64,000 nt of DNA from Lutjanus erythropterus (taxonomy: Eukaryota > Chordata > Actinopteri > Lutjaniformes > Lutjanidae). A model generated the notes under the pieces. That model saw only the letters and a program-made list of their open reading frames with translations, was not told the origin of the DNA and ran no database searches. The position numbers and the translations under genes were made by a program. Positions 13,111 to 26,254 of this stretch are shown one piece after another (the first letter of the stretch is position 1; each line of letters starts with the position of its first letter). The stretch lies in contig CM034611.1 in assembly GCA_020091685.1 (NCBI GenBank), forward strand, positions 15,612,753 through 15,676,752. Reading direction: 5' to 3'.

Positions 13111-15528
13111 GAATTTTCTAGGAATGTACAATTAGTGTACACATACAGTCTAGCTGGGTTAGCATTGTTTCACAGAGCTGCTATAAACTCGTATTCTTGT
13201 TATATTTGTTAATTCATTTTTATTAGATGTGTCTTTAAAATAACATCCATAAAAATACAGTCCTACAGTTCTATCCTCTGCCTCACTACTGCAGTCATGA
13301 TTGCATGCAGTCATCTGTGCGTGTGTGTTTTTGTGTGTGCGTATGTGTGCAAGTGTGTCCTCATTTGGATTAATTAAAGGAAATCTCCCGTGAAGAGTGG
13401 GGGCGTCCCAATCTGGCCTTCTCAAGGACAGGCAACCTATCAATAATAGCCCAGCCTCCAACCCCAACCTACACACAATGGACTACTACCACCCACTCAG
13501 ATGTACACACACGTACACACACACACACACAGGCATGCCTCGTTCTAACGCCATGGAAACAGTCGGCCAGTGCCGCTCCCAAGCCTGGTGATCATCACTC
13601 TCATTTGCGGTGGAACAAAGGCTGTGAAATTCTGCCTGTTATTACAGCTCCCTTATCAGCGCTCCCTGCTTGCCTCTGCCGTGAAGCAGCACTCAGCTCA
13701 ATTGCTCAGTCATTCATGCCGCGCTTTTTTTTTTCTTTTTTTTTTTTCAAAGTCACATTTCTATTGTGGACTGACTGTTGGCTGTTCTTTTGTTGCTGAC
13801 GACCACTGAGTATGATCCAGCGTGAGTCATTACTGAAGTAAACATCATGGCACATTGCGAGGGAGAGAGCAGCATGTGTTGTTCTGCGGAAGGGGTTACC
13901 CCAGCGAAGATAATTGCTGAAATCACTCAGCTCATATGCGGCTTTATTAAAACTGTAGTGTGTGTTTGTGTATGTATATGAGCAAGTAAGTTGGTTTGAT
14001 CAAGATTCTGTGACAAAATAATAACCTTGATGGGCACAAAATCTCTTCTATGATACAGTTTTGTTTTGTTTTTTTCCTGTGATGACGGCTGCCTCTCATG
14101 CATGAGAACCGGGGATCCCATTCACAAGTTTCTATGGTTACAGAGACAAGCGTCAATATGTTGTTGACACCATGGTCGCTGAGCATCTCTCTTTGTGCAG
14201 GAGCAGACGGCAATGTCAAGGAGCTGTTAGGTAATTGGGATGAGGAGGACCGAAGGGAACTTTCTGTATAATTTGGACTGAGAAATGTCCAGGATTGTGA
14301 GGGTTAGTTTAAAAATGAAAAGAATGGTGATGTAACTTGATCACTTTCCTCAGTTCCAAATATTGTGAAATTGTTGATCTTAATAGCATGTTTTGTTTGT
14401 TGTATTTTAACATGGATTTTATAATTGTAATCCTGCTAATGATCCCCATTTTTTACTAAATGTATCCTCAATCTCATTACACCTTTTTCATCTGTAACAG
14501 AATGGATTACAGGTCCCTTTTTCTGTGTCCTAATTTCCTTATTATGTAGTCTCATTACTCCATAAGCCTGGAAATACCAAGCTGATGCATGGTAGCGTGG
14601 CAAGCATCCAGTATGAGCCTCTTTCAGTTTTTAATTTCTTTTCTTATTTTTTAATTTGTCTTTCTCTTTGGTTTGCTATTTATTTGTTTGTCTTGCTGCC
14701 TGTTGTTTCACTCTTTTACTCATTTACTCACTCACTTACTTGGCTGCTCTTGTGCCCGTCTTCTCCTCCTTGTCACTCATGAATATATTCATGCCAACAT
14801 CATCAGGGTGAATCTCATTAAAAAGGAAACCGTGTTGTCAGTTTGGTGTTTTTCTCGGGGTAAACAGAATCCCGTTCACATTCACCCCACTCTCCCAGAG
14901 GGAGGACAGAAAAAGATATTCGAAAAAGAAAAAAAAAAATCAGCAAATGCGTAAAAAGTAGAGTGTGTGTGCATATGTGTGTGATTTTGTGATATTTGTG
15001 TGAGTGGTGTTAAAGACAGGCGGTGATGGAGGCACAGGTCTGTCCTTGGAAGTGAAGCTGAATAACAATAAATCAGCCAAGAAGTCACGATGGGGAGTTT
15101 TGCACTGCTAGCACATAACTTGAAAGAGACTTTGTGAGAAGTACAATTGAGATTGACACAATGTGCACATCTGAAGCCAACAGTCAAACAGTCCGCGTTT
15201 TAGCAGTGATGGTGTTGGTGGGGTAGATGCTGGATGCTGATGTCGTGGGGAATATAAATGAAGGCAAGTGCCATTCAGGGCTCAGGGTTGAGCTTTATTC
15301 TTTATTCTTTATACTTGATTAGGATTAGCTGACTCCTCGGCGACCACTAGTCTTCCTGCAGTCCCAGATGAGAGACAGAGAGAATGAAAGTGTCTATTTT
15401 TCATTTGCTGCGTGAGGGATAGAGGGAATGGCCATGGGATTATCTCAACTACTCCTTTGCGCATCAAAACTCAGAGTTTTCTCTCCAACTCTGACTGACC
15501 CCCTTGCAAAAAAGGGAAAAATCAAATC

Positions 15529-15562
15529 AGAAAGTCATAAAAAGACACTTTGACCAGTTGAA
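15529..15562. repeat. 34-bp direct repeat, copy 1
   Basis: The word from AGAAAGTCATAAAAAGACAC through TTGACCAGTTGAAC recurs at 16300-16333 with one mismatch (CATA to CACA). It lies outside the left end of the Tc1-like element that starts at 15651, while copy 2 lies inside it. Confidence 0.9.
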
Positions 15563-16299
15563 CTCAGCTCCAGAGGGACAAGGAGCTCCCTCTTGTGGGT
15601 GTAGGCACACTTTGTCCAACTCTCAGTCCAACAAGAACCCCTCTACTGTGTACACTCACAAAAAATATAAATGCAACACTGTTGGTTTTGTTCCCATTTT
15701 TCAGGAGGTTTTTTTGACCACACAAAAGGTTTATTTTTCTCAAATTTGTTCACAGTTTTGTTAAAATATATATCAGTGATCACTTCTCTATCCACCTGAC
15801 CGGTGTATTTTCTAACCTAATAGTCATTGGCAATGCAATTGTTGTGCCTACAAAGCATCAAAATGGTTTAATGTTAGCATATAATTAATTATGAAACATG
15901 TTTCCACATACTACTGTGCTTTTCATCTATCTATCTCACTGTCTGTCTTTAACTGGGGGCATACTGAAAAATCAGAAACTGAAAAAAATGTTTTATAAAT
16001 CAAAAGATTTTGTTTTGCACTGGAACAAGAAAGTAAAGATATACAATTATATGGTAATATCCTTAATTTGCCAGTAATAATCTTGGTGTATTAAATCAGT
16101 GATTGATTAAGGGAGATGCAATCTTTTTAACTATGCTGTAATCCAAAGAACAGTGATCAAGTGATTAGGATAGAAGAAATTTATGTTTTCATTGCATTAT
16201 CTGCTTTTTTCCCATATAACATATTCATATTTGGGTGCGTCTCAATAGAGATGCTGATTAAACATCATAATCATGGCACCGGGTCCCTTGGACTGGTCA

Positions 16300-16333
16300 G
16301 AAAGTCACAAAAAGACACTTTGACCAGTTGAAC
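16300..16333. repeat. 34-bp direct repeat, copy 2
   Basis: Differs by a single base from 15529-15562, 771 bp away. It sits within the Tc1-like element immediately after the family word GGACTGGTC. Confidence 0.9.
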
Positions 16334-16430
16334 ATCTAAAACATTTAGAGTTTAGAGAAGATGTTTATTGGGCACTGAACTATGGCTCTTTCACATAGGA
16401 CTACAGATAATTTTTCACTTTTTTGGAGGG

Positions 16431-16545
16431 CAAAGTTATGATCCGCCCTATTCTGCCTCTGATTGGCTTACCCTCATATTCTTACCCTAACAATCACTCC
16501 TCATGCCTAAACCTAACCAACCCAACAAACAAAAGTACTGTAGCC
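16431..16545. repeat. Dispersed repeat (CTGATTGGCTTACCC family), plus copy
   Basis: Contains TGCCTCTGATTGGCTTACCC, ATTCTTACCCTAA, CACTCCTCATGCCTAAAC and ACCAACCCAACAAAC in order. The same words occur in the same order on the minus strand at about 50705-50575 in sbspon intron 2. Non-coding. Confidence 0.65.
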
Positions 16546-17491
16546 CTGTGTGAAAAAGGCATAGTTCAGTGCCAAATAAATGTCTTTTTTTCTAGAACAA
16601 ATTGGACATTTGATGGTGAATTTGAAAGAAGCAAACCTTTTATGTACATAGAAAAAGTCAGAAGAAAAGTGGAAGCATAAACAAAAGTGTCGCTGTATTT
16701 TTGTAGAGTGTATCTGAGGTCATTTACAGTTCGGTGGCTGACCAGTGGAGTAATCCTGCCAAGTCCTGGGGTTCATTTCACTCTGCCACATCCTAACTTG
16801 TAGCACTTTCAGCCACTTTAAAAGTTTCTCCTCGACTGAAAAATATTATGCCGTATTGTTGGAATTCATGATGGCACCCGTTGAAGCTGACAGTTTTCGC
16901 TTTGAATTCCGATGCTGCCTGTAACCTTTTTTTTACCCTGAAATCTGTCTCCGTCATCCCGCTGCTCAAAGGGGCTTGTGCGCCGCAGATCACTCAGCTG
17001 AATGGTAAAGGCTTCTGCATCACAGGAAAAAACAATGTTTAAGTCACAGAAGCAGCTTTCCGCTCGGCTTGCGCGAGTAGTGCTGGGAGACATCTCCATG
17101 GTTACGGAGTTTGACTCAGACAGCAAGGTGACGCGTAGTCATTGAGGATAACAGATAGAGGTACGGGAGGAGAGGGGAGGGGAATTCTCATTTTCATGTG
17201 AGGGTGCAGCGCCGAGAGCTATAGGAGCCTGCTGAGTGCAGCTGAATGTGACAGTGTGTGTTTAGGAAAGAGAGGAAAAGAATTGTGGGAGCACAGGAGC
17301 GTTTCTGCTGTATGCACTGGTGTGTTTGTTTCTGTGTGTGTGTGTAGGAGGTGCAGAGGAGAGTTTTTCCTGTGAGGTTTTCCCGGTCTTATCTGTGAAG
17401 GAAAATGCCCAGGAGAGGTGACGGGAGAGTAATTCTTATTCTGAGTAAATTTCTGGAAAGCACCGCACACAAAAACACACACACACACCGC

Positions 17492-17985
17492 TACACTCTT
17501 TGAAATAAAAGTGCTAATTAGAACCATATAGGGTTCTTCAGCTAACCCTTTTATATTCCAAGGGTTTCATCTAGAACTAATGCAGGCTGTTCTACAAAGA
17601 ACCCCTTTAACTTTCATGAACTCACCCAAAAGGCTCTACAGAGAACCCTTTTATAGACCAAGGGTTTCATGCAAAAACCACCCAAGGGGTAGGGGGAGGG
17701 GGTATATTTAAAGGTTTCACTTATAGCCCTCCTGTCTTCTGAGGGTTCTACAAAGAACCATATTATATTCAGTTTAAACTGAGAAAAATACGTTTTAACA
17801 TCCGTGCTTTCAACAATCATTGAAACACTCTTTCTTCCAAAAATAGCTCTTTGGATGAAAATGGAACCCTTACTCTTTCAAAGAACCCTTTCTTCAGAAA
17901 ATGGTTCTACAGAAGCAAAAGGTTCTGGGTAGAACTTCAGTCCACCAAACAGAACCCTTTTAGATCCCTTATTTGTAAAAGTGTA
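17492..17985. mobile_element. Palindromic MITE with AAAGAACCCTTTT internal repeats
   Basis: The ends TACACTCTTTGAAATAAAAG and (reverse complement) TACACTTTTACAAATAAGGG form terminal inverted repeats with TA at the outer edges, a Tc1/mariner-like signature. The interior is full of alternating GGTTCT and AGAACC words. I recall this as a fish repeat type. It is non-coding; the small frame inside reflects the inverted repeats. Confidence 0.65.
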
Positions 17986-20900
17986 CTACCCCACCTTTCC
18001 ATCCTCCCTCAGCCTCCAAGCTCAGATGAATGATGTTATCTGGAGACTCGAGGGTAGAGGGGAGCAGGGTGCATGTAAGAGATCCTTCCCGTGTTGTTAT
18101 CTCCATACATACAGGCGGGCGCTGAGTTATTTGCAGCACTCAGAGCATCATGAATATTAACTGTTAGTAACAGGGTCTTGGGCTGCGTGTTTATTTCTCC
18201 TTCCTTCTCTCTGGTCTGTGGCTTGAGGAAGTGTTGATTATGGGGGCCTTGGCCGGGTGATTAACGCAGTGATCGCTGCTGAGGCGCAGGGGCTAGCACA
18301 CTTAGCGGTAATTACACTATAGCCCTGTTGAATGGCGCTCTCTCACTGTCACACATGATGGCACACACCCCTGAGGGAACACAGAGCTGCTCACATAAGA
18401 AACACATAAGAAAGTTATCTATTGCAATTACGTTATTGTCCTTTGGCTTTTGTTCCCTTTTAAAAGATCCATCTCAAGCACATGCAGATATACTGCAATG
18501 AGCATGTGTTTAGATGTATAATTAGCTTCTGTATTATATGCCCTCATGTGCATGTACATGTGCATCAGTGAGTGCTGTGGAGGGTACTGGCTGTATCTCT
18601 GGTCTGCCTGCTGTTCTCTTCTCTCGGGGGGGCAAGTCGGAGGCATGTAGGTTAATAATGTTGTCACGGCATAAGGGCCGAAGGCTTGTTCTCCACAGAA
18701 GCGCACACACATGCAGAAACGCATGCACACGCACCATGCAGTGCACGCACACAAACAAGCATCCGTGCGCACTTTCTTTTTTCCATGACCACCTCCATTG
18801 CTCCTGGCAAGGAAAGGATGTGGAGGAAGGACATTGTTTAAATTAGTTTCTAATGTAAATATATATAAATATATATAGATCATCATCAGAAAGATTTATT
18901 GTCACGGTAAGACATCACCAAAGCAATTACACAGCAACAAAGTAATGTTCACAGAAGACAAAGGAATAGAAACAAGGCTGTCTCATAGCTTACGGCATGT
19001 TCTTATATATTTTACTGCTACAAGAATTAGTTTTATTGGATTTTCCCCTGCTAGGAGTGGTATCTTTTGTTTATTGCTGTGGGTTTTAAACTTATAAATT
19101 AGCTTTATTTCATTAATGAATTGTGCTCCCATATCTTTGTAATTCCAAGATGGTGTAAGAGAAAATACAGCTTTGCCTCACAGTAAGTACAGCCTGTTCC
19201 CCTGCAACGCCAAGCCAGTCTCTCCCCCTTCACTCATTGTTTTTTCCTGACATTTATGTTGTGAAAGTCACAGGCAGTGATTGGCTGCAAGGTGGCGAAG
19301 AGGGCAATAGTGATGGACAGATTACAGAGAATGGACAGAAAGAGACAGATAAAGAAAGCGACAAAGCGATTAGAAGTTTGCCAAAAGTGAAACAAAGAGC
19401 TCAAAGTGACGATCTCACTAAGACTTATCAAGACGTTGTCCTAAATCTCAGTTTATTCTTTGTATTAAACGCTTTGTGGCGCAGCATGCATGACTTTCCT
19501 CGCTGCCCTCCCTGGTAGGCTTGGTCTCAGCAGGAGCCACTTCTACGTCCAACACTTAATTCACAAAACTGCTGAGTTGTCCATGGAAATAGCATCGACG
19601 CACTGTGGGAAATCTTTTTTTAATCTACTGAAGAATTATTGTTGAACTGCAATCATATCTCTCCTGAAGACCACCGGGTGTAGAAATCTGATATCAGAGC
19701 AAGACGGTTATGTTACAGGATATACAGGAGGGTGGACCAGGCATTAGGTATCTATTTCAGTCAGCGGATGGCTCAAGGATCCTATCAGAGCTTTAAATAA
19801 ATTCATCAATACACTTGATTGAAAAGGAGAGTTGTATAATTTCACTCAAGGTTAAGCCCAGAAAGGGTTTGGGTAGCTTGTGATGTCATGTTCAACATTT
19901 GTAGCCCTGCTGTTGCAGATGCGACTGTAAATTCATTGTGTGGTGACTCGTTCATATTATGTGTAGGTTTACTTGAGTGCTGCTGTGCTGTGATGCATTG
20001 TGGCCTAAAAAAAAGCTACACTGGTTAGCATTGCTGGATGTCACACATACATAATTGGCCTTCCTGTTTAATCATTAATGGAGATGGATCATTTTATCTG
20101 ACTGGATATTTTTAGTATTTTTTCACCTTTAGGTTGTTCAACATAGATCCACTGTACATTGAGCTTTTAGACTTTTGTTTGTCCTCACTAACACAAAATC
20201 ACGAGAGAAAATCATAAGAAAAACAGTAGGCTGTGTTTATTTGCTTTAATGTAAGGTGCAAATGTTAGTACGTCCAATAACTAGCTGATCATGGAGACTG
20301 TGTATTGCTCCAACAGCCCTTTATTCCAAAACCCCAATAGTCTCAAAACTGTCCCACTGACCAGAAAGTCTGCCTGTTCAGGGTGCTGAATCAGTGGGGG
20401 TTTGCCCTTAATAGGCCATCTTTCTAGCCATAAGAGTTGTTGCATGCCCTCATCACCTGAGGGGTAGTTGTAGGATGATCAAAAACTCAGTTGGAGTTGT
20501 CTTAATAGCCTTCTCTCTATTTTCATCTTGGCTGTTCTTACAAACACAAACATGTTTGATATAAGTAAATGTTAGGGTTTGGGTTATTTTCAGAGCAGCT
20601 GGCCTTGGGAGCAATGGCCATCTGTTTTTGCAATAATAAGCTGTTGGACAAATGGACTTTTGGTACAATGGGACATTTTTCAGAACATTTGGGTTTCTGA
20701 ATAATGGGTCATGAGGACAATGGCATGGTACCCTTATCACTTTAAGTGCCAGGTAACAGAGTGTAACAGTAGAGTAAAATTAGCGTCACTCTAGCCAAAC
20801 TTGTTACCCAAGAGCATTACATTTAAATATCTCAAAACCTTTTCTCTTGAAAAAGTAAAAATTATAATAAAGCAAAACAATCTAAAATCTGTGTTGCTAG

Positions 20901-22104
20901 CATAATATTAACATGTTTTTTTTTATGTTCCTGTACAACATGGCTAACTAGCTGTCAGAACTAAGAGGTTTAACTATAGCATCAACTGGAAAAGATGCTA
21001 ACTTTTTGCATTGCATATGTAGCTTTAGCCTCATGTAGGATCATATCTTCAACGACACACTTTACAGAACTCTTGTCAAGTGGAGAAATTAAGATCTGCT
21101 AGACTTTTCCGCCAACTCACAAAGTTAGTATCAGATAATTAGCAAATGTTTCTGCTTTATGATCTGCTCTGTCATCACGAGAAGCAGACAGAGGCGGTAG
21201 GAGATGGATGCCAACCTTTGCTTCTGTTGGACTTTTCAACATTCAGTTTGTGTGTAATTGACAGGGCAGAAAGCAAAGATGGACAAACTGTGTATTGCAT
21301 TGATTTTCCTGTTCGTATTTAGTTAAGTCCCATGTGACTACAAGTTTGGAAAATTCCTTTTTTGTCTCAAAGTTGCAGGTAGTCTGCACTTTCTACCAGC
21401 ATCATTCTTCTCCCTTAAAAAAAAAAAAAAAACTTCTGGTTTGCTGTCTCCTCCGTACCACCACAGCACAGTCTGCAGCATCACAAAAGAAGTCAGATTC
21501 TTCTCTATGCTGTTTGCCAACTCTGAAGACTCATAGGGACTCATACACTGGCACTTTCCCCTCCCACTGTTATTGTTACAGTAAATTAACAATATTCTTA
21601 AAGGGACGTCATTTGGACAAACACCGAACAGGGAATTGTCAGTATAGTGTGTATGATATTTCAATCTACTGATCATGGTCATGTCACTGTAAAGGAGCAC
21701 CACAAGCTGACACACACGCCCGTGTTGCCTGATCTGTGGAGGCGTGTTTGTGCCACTACCGGCCCGACGGACGAACACACTCTATAAATATTTCATACTA
21801 GCCCACTTTCCTCCCTGGTTCTACAAAAAAAGAAAGTAACACAACACAAACAAATATCACTTCGGTATATAAATAAAGCCTGGAGAGGAAGTGAAAGGGC
21901 TTTGAGGTGGAGAGTGAGAAGCACATGAACAATGTGTTTACAAGAATGGGTAGAAAAGGGGACAATGAAGTTGGTGGAGAGTTCAAAGGAAGCATAGTAC
22001 AGTAAGCACATAGGGAATTCACTCCACCAGTATAGGAACAGTAGAAGAATGTGTGCATAGTGGAGGGACATTACTCAATTATTTATAAGAGTTATTCAAA
22101 ATTT

Positions 22105-22545
22105 TATTTTTATGCCGGCAGCTGTGGCTGGAGGTATTGGTTGTCCATTTGTCTCTCCCATTCTTGTGAATGCAATATTTCAGAACTCCTTGACAGACTC
22201 ATCAAACTTGGCACAAATGTCCGCTTGGAGTCAAAGATGAGCTGATTAGATTTTTGTGATCAAGGGTCCAGGTGACTATGACCTCATGTTTGTCCCTTTC
22301 TTGTGAATGCAAGATGTCAAGAACGCCTTAGTAGCATGTCAGGGTGCCCCTGTAGTTCAGTTGGTAGAGCTGTCATATCTTCAGCTGTCCCTATCCAAAT
22401 AAAGGCAAAACCCCCTATAAATAATCTTAGTAGCATGTCTTCAAATTTGGCGCAAATGTCCACTTAGACTCAAGGATAATAATAATGCCTGATCAGGATT
22501 TTATCCAAAAGGTTAAGGTCAACTTCTTAATGTTCAGCTCTCTAC
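22105..22545. repeat. Dispersed repeat (TTCTTGTGAATGCAA family), interrupted by a SINE
   Basis: The words TTCTTGTGAATGCAA (22162 and 22299), TTGGCACAAATGTCC and TTGGCGCAAATGTCC (22208, 22446), and GAGTCAAAGATGA or ACTCAAGGATAA recur, so the element itself is internally repeated. A tRNA-type SINE splits it at 22341-22425. Non-coding; family not named. Confidence 0.6.
22327..22439 (+). mobile_element. Short tRNA-type SINE with perfect 14-bp target duplication
   Basis: The body 22341-22425 carries a tRNA-like A-box region, TAGTTCAGTTGGTAGAGC (22353-22370). It is flanked by exact copies of CTTAGTAGCATGTC at 22327-22340 and 22426-22439. A tRNA-like head plus long direct flanking repeats is the mark of LINE-driven retroposition. 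The tail ends in an A-rich CTATAAATAAT. At 85 bp it is short for a SINE and no clear B box is present, so it is a truncated or minimal copy rather than a tRNA gene. Confidence 0.8.
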
Positions 22546-23939
22546 ATACATGCATGCCAATATAGTAAGAATTTCGGTTTTGCAGGAAAATGAACTTTTT
22601 GCCTTTTATTTAATTCCCTCAAAATCTTCCCTACACTTGTTATCTATGTCTAAACAGTCGTAAACTGCAGCTTGACTGATGGCAGCATACGGGTGCAAGG
22701 CAGCAATCCTAGTTTTATTTATTTATTTATTTATTGTGTCATCCTCTGGTTTCTCTCCTGAAATATCATAGCTGAAAATTAACTAGGAAGCATAAGGAGC
22801 AAATGCTGAGAGCTGATGAGAACTGGTTATTGATTTCTCTCAAATATTGTAAACCAGTTTTTTTTCACACCTTCAGTATATGATGTTGGCTGAAGCCCAC
22901 CAGAGAGAGTTCAGTACCTCGTATTGGTGTTGCTTAAGAACAAATGAAAAAGAAAAATTCTTTCTAAGCAAAATTTGTCTCTTCTACTGATTGTAAAGCA
23001 CCTCACTGAGATTCACCCTGAAATTGCGACTTTAATTGCCTCATTCTAATGCTGCTTTTAAAGGTCGCCAAGCACAGAGGGGCACATAATATAATCGAGC
23101 TGACTGATGACAAATTAAATTGTAGGTGACACAGTATGGTGATGCTGCGTTATGCCAAGACAAATGGGTTATATCCACTGCAATTATTGACCGCACTGAG
23201 GGCTGTCAAAGCTATATGAAGAGCTCAATAGTTTTTCTTTAAATAATAAGCCTTCATTCTTATGTACTGAACTCCCACTGGAGCTGCCAAAAATAGTTAG
23301 CCAGATGGACACTGGAGTGGTGTCTTTTTATGTGATTTTTGTTGCAAAGTTGTTAAAAAATATTGGGACATATTTCACATATTCTGCCAGTTTTAAGGAA
23401 TTCACTTGAATTTGTCCAACTCGTAATGACTGTGGCTCTCCTCCAAACCCTCTCTGAACCGTGGAGGAGCTGTGGGACAAAACAGTGGACGGCCACCAAA
23501 TATCACATTCCCCTCTCTGGTTTTTCTCTCGCTGTGAGCTCTTTGGAAACTAGCCACAGAAAAGGCACTTAAGCATCAGAATCCTGACAGAGAGGGAGGG
23601 AAGATGTCGCTCCTTCTTTGTTGATTAATGTTGAATCTCTCCAAGGGTGCATGTATTCAAGTCGTACCCTCACTATCCATGATTTATAAATCTCTCTTTA
23701 AGTATGTGTGCCAGGTTCCTTAACAATGCCATATTTGCTCAGTGCCATCATTAATAGTTGGTAATGGCGCGGTAACTGAATTTGTGCACATTTAGGTGTC
23801 AAACCTTGCCACTTGGGTCCTCCTAAAACTATTTCAAGCATATGGACCCATTGATCTGAGTAATGAAGTGAAATTGCCCACTGGCACATGTGAACTTAGA
23901 ACGGTAACAAATTATGATTTATTTTAATGTATGCACAAG

Positions 23940-24923
23940 CAGGGTTCTCACACATCCTAGAAAACCTGAAAGACCTGGAAAACAATTGACTAATTTTCCA
24001 GTCTTGGAAAACACATGGAAAATGAGAGAAAAGTAAGAACTGAAATGTCTTGTCCTGTAATATTGTCTTATTACTTCAGCATCTGTCAGAGCTACCCAAA
24101 ATGGATAACATTGTTATTTGAAAGGGCAAAGTTATGTGTAGGATCATATCAGTGTTCAAATGGTAGTTTATTGATGAGGACATTTTGAATAGGCTGCTAA
24201 GCTGTGTTGTTGTGGAAACACTGTTAACATACCGCCAAGTTACGTCATATTGTGGCACCTTCAAGTTGGAACTAGGGCTGCGATAATTAATATTTTCATA
24301 GTCGATTAATTGGTCAATTATTTTCTCAGCCAATTGATTAATACTTGTTCAGAAAATGGTGAAAAATGTAAATCAGAGTTTCCCAAAGCCTAAGATGACA
24401 CCCTCAAATTTCTTGCTTTACTCACAACCTAAAGATGTTTAGTTTACTGTCAGAGAGAGATATAGTCATATTTAAGAAACTGAAGGCAGAGAATTTTTTT
24501 AGGACATTATGGTATGTAAAGTTAAGTGTAGATTTGTCAGCAAGTGAAATTAAAGGCTACTGTTTGTGTTTATTGGTGTTGAGGCAACAATGGTTACTGT
24601 AATTCATACAAATAAAGGTGTTCAGGTGATAAAAATAAGCCCGCAGAATATATTAAAATCCATTAAAATCCATCACCAACAGTTCAAATACATATTACAA
24701 ACAAATACAATAACTGGTAATGTGCTCGATAACATTCTGAGTTTTGAAGCATCATTTCTGTTTTTTTAAAATCTGTAGAAAATCTGCAGAAATCTGTAAT
24801 AATGTTTTCTACAGTGTAGATTATGTGTGCATCTGCAAGTTAATGAATGGCACAATCTCTGTCTGTCATAATAGCTAGATCCCCACTGAAAAAAAGATCT
24901 CTAAAAAAAGAGTGGGAACCCTG
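23940..24923. mobile_element. hAT-like element, 984 bp, perfect 5-bp target duplication
   Basis: Starts CAGGGTTCTCACAC and ends GTGGGAACCCTG (reverse complement CAGGGTTCCCAC). Both outer flanks are ACAAG (23935-23939 and 24924-24928), a perfect 5-bp duplication. CAGGG termini with 5-bp duplications suggest a 5-bp-TSD hAT lineage. No transposase frame survives. A second repeat is inserted at about 24276. Confidence 0.75.
24276..24500 (+). mobile_element. Partial MITE (AGGGCTGCGATAATTAAT type) nested in the hAT-like element
   Basis: Begins AGGGCTGCGATAATTAATAT, followed by CGATTAAT words, then CAGAAAATGGTGAAAAATGT and TTTCCCAAAGCC. I recall this order from a common fish repeat. The right terminus, which should mirror the left, is missing, so the copy is truncated near 24500. 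Confidence 0.55.
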
Positions 24924-26254
24924 ACAAGGCTGTGTATCCATTTGACACCCGCGCATGCTTTGACAGGGTCATCACACTGGAAGAGATACAGTCTCAAAAG
25001 ATGAAATAGCGCACAAGTCCCAGGATCAATCCACATTACCATAGCCATAATCGCCTGGATTGATTCCGCAGCAAAAAATTATCATACCTGAGGAATGGCT
25101 CAATTTGTCCGGCACAAATTGATGACACAGGCGGGGGGAGGGAGGGTCAGCAGGGACCTCAGAGGTGGATCATGGTCCATAAGAGCTCTGAGCAAGGAGA
25201 TCAATAGGGGCTCGCTGGGCTTGGCTCAGTGTCCATAATGTGATGTGTACACAATCGATAGCCTCCCCTGAAGCTGGCAGATGGGCCGCTGGTATGGCGC
25301 GGGTTATTTTTCTTCCCAGCAGCATCTTCCCTCCCTGGAACTAAGGAATGATGGGGATGCAGGGAGAGGGGGGTGAAGTAGGGTGTAACTGCGCGACCAC
25401 AGGGCTGTCACTGATGACAGGACATTTAGAGAGGAGTTAGTGAGCCTATTGACTGCTTCCTGTGGGACCTGAAAGTGGATGGGGAAAGGTGATTCTTGCA
25501 ATTTCAAGAGTAGTGGTTGAGATGACAGGTGACTGAAGATGGAAATCGAGAGAGGCTCAGAGGAGAGGCTCAAGAGAGCTCTTAACTCAGTGTCTCCTGC
25601 CTGTTTCCTCCTCTGGATCAACTTGACTCGTCCCGCTCCCGGAGGATCTAATACCACCTCAAAGGAGTAGTGGAATTAAAATTGTGATGGTGGGTGTCAG
25701 TGGCTTAAGCGCATTCACGCTCCCTTGACGCACAAGAGATATTCTCCTAAACTGCTGCCTACACCGTCGCTGGCACTGTATTTTAAGCCCTCCCTGGAGG
25801 AGTCGAGCCAGCTGGTTTTTTGTTTTTGCGAGGACATTCATCAAGTGATTTGTTTTTTCATGATGTGTTTTATAATGTTCTCAGGAGTAAAGACCAAAGT
25901 ATCCGGTGGGGAAATCCTCAGAGTATTGTATAAAAATAAAAAGCCATGTGACATCCAATAATTCTCTCCCACCATCTGTCTCACATCTCAATTGTAAAAC
26001 TCAAAGTAAGCAGGTTTCTTTCCAGCACAGTCATGCTTTAGCACTCTTTGCACAGAAATGGTGGAGGGATTGCCACACGCAGCTGAAGCACGTCACACAT
26101 CACCTAATCATCTGAAGTCATTACCCTCCGTCTAAGCCAATCAGGTCTCATGACTATCCTGACCATGACCTGACTGTGGCAACCTGAGGTCACAGGAACG
26201 GGCACAGGGAGACGGAAAGATCAAAATAGACAAAAGGGTGAAAGAAAGGGCTTG

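Larger units (their letters stand above)
15651..16712. mobile_element. Decayed Tc1-like element, about 1.06 kb, no transposase
   Basis: The left end TACACTCACAAAAAATATAA and the right end (reverse complement TACACTCTACAAAAATACAG) match the termini of a Tc1-like family common in fishes. TA dinucleotides sit at both outer ends, as expected for Tc1/mariner. Internal remnants follow the same family (GCTGATTAAACATCATAATCATGGC, 16251 on). The transposase coding region is gone. A different dispersed repeat occupies 16431-16545 and the second copy of a 34-bp direct repeat lies at 16300. Confidence 0.7.

Noticed and set aside
22341..22425. Possible tRNA gene, because of the TAGTTCAGTTGGTAGAGC A-box
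   Set aside because: No anticodon arm, B box or acceptor stem can be formed, and the perfect flanking direct repeats show a SINE insertion.
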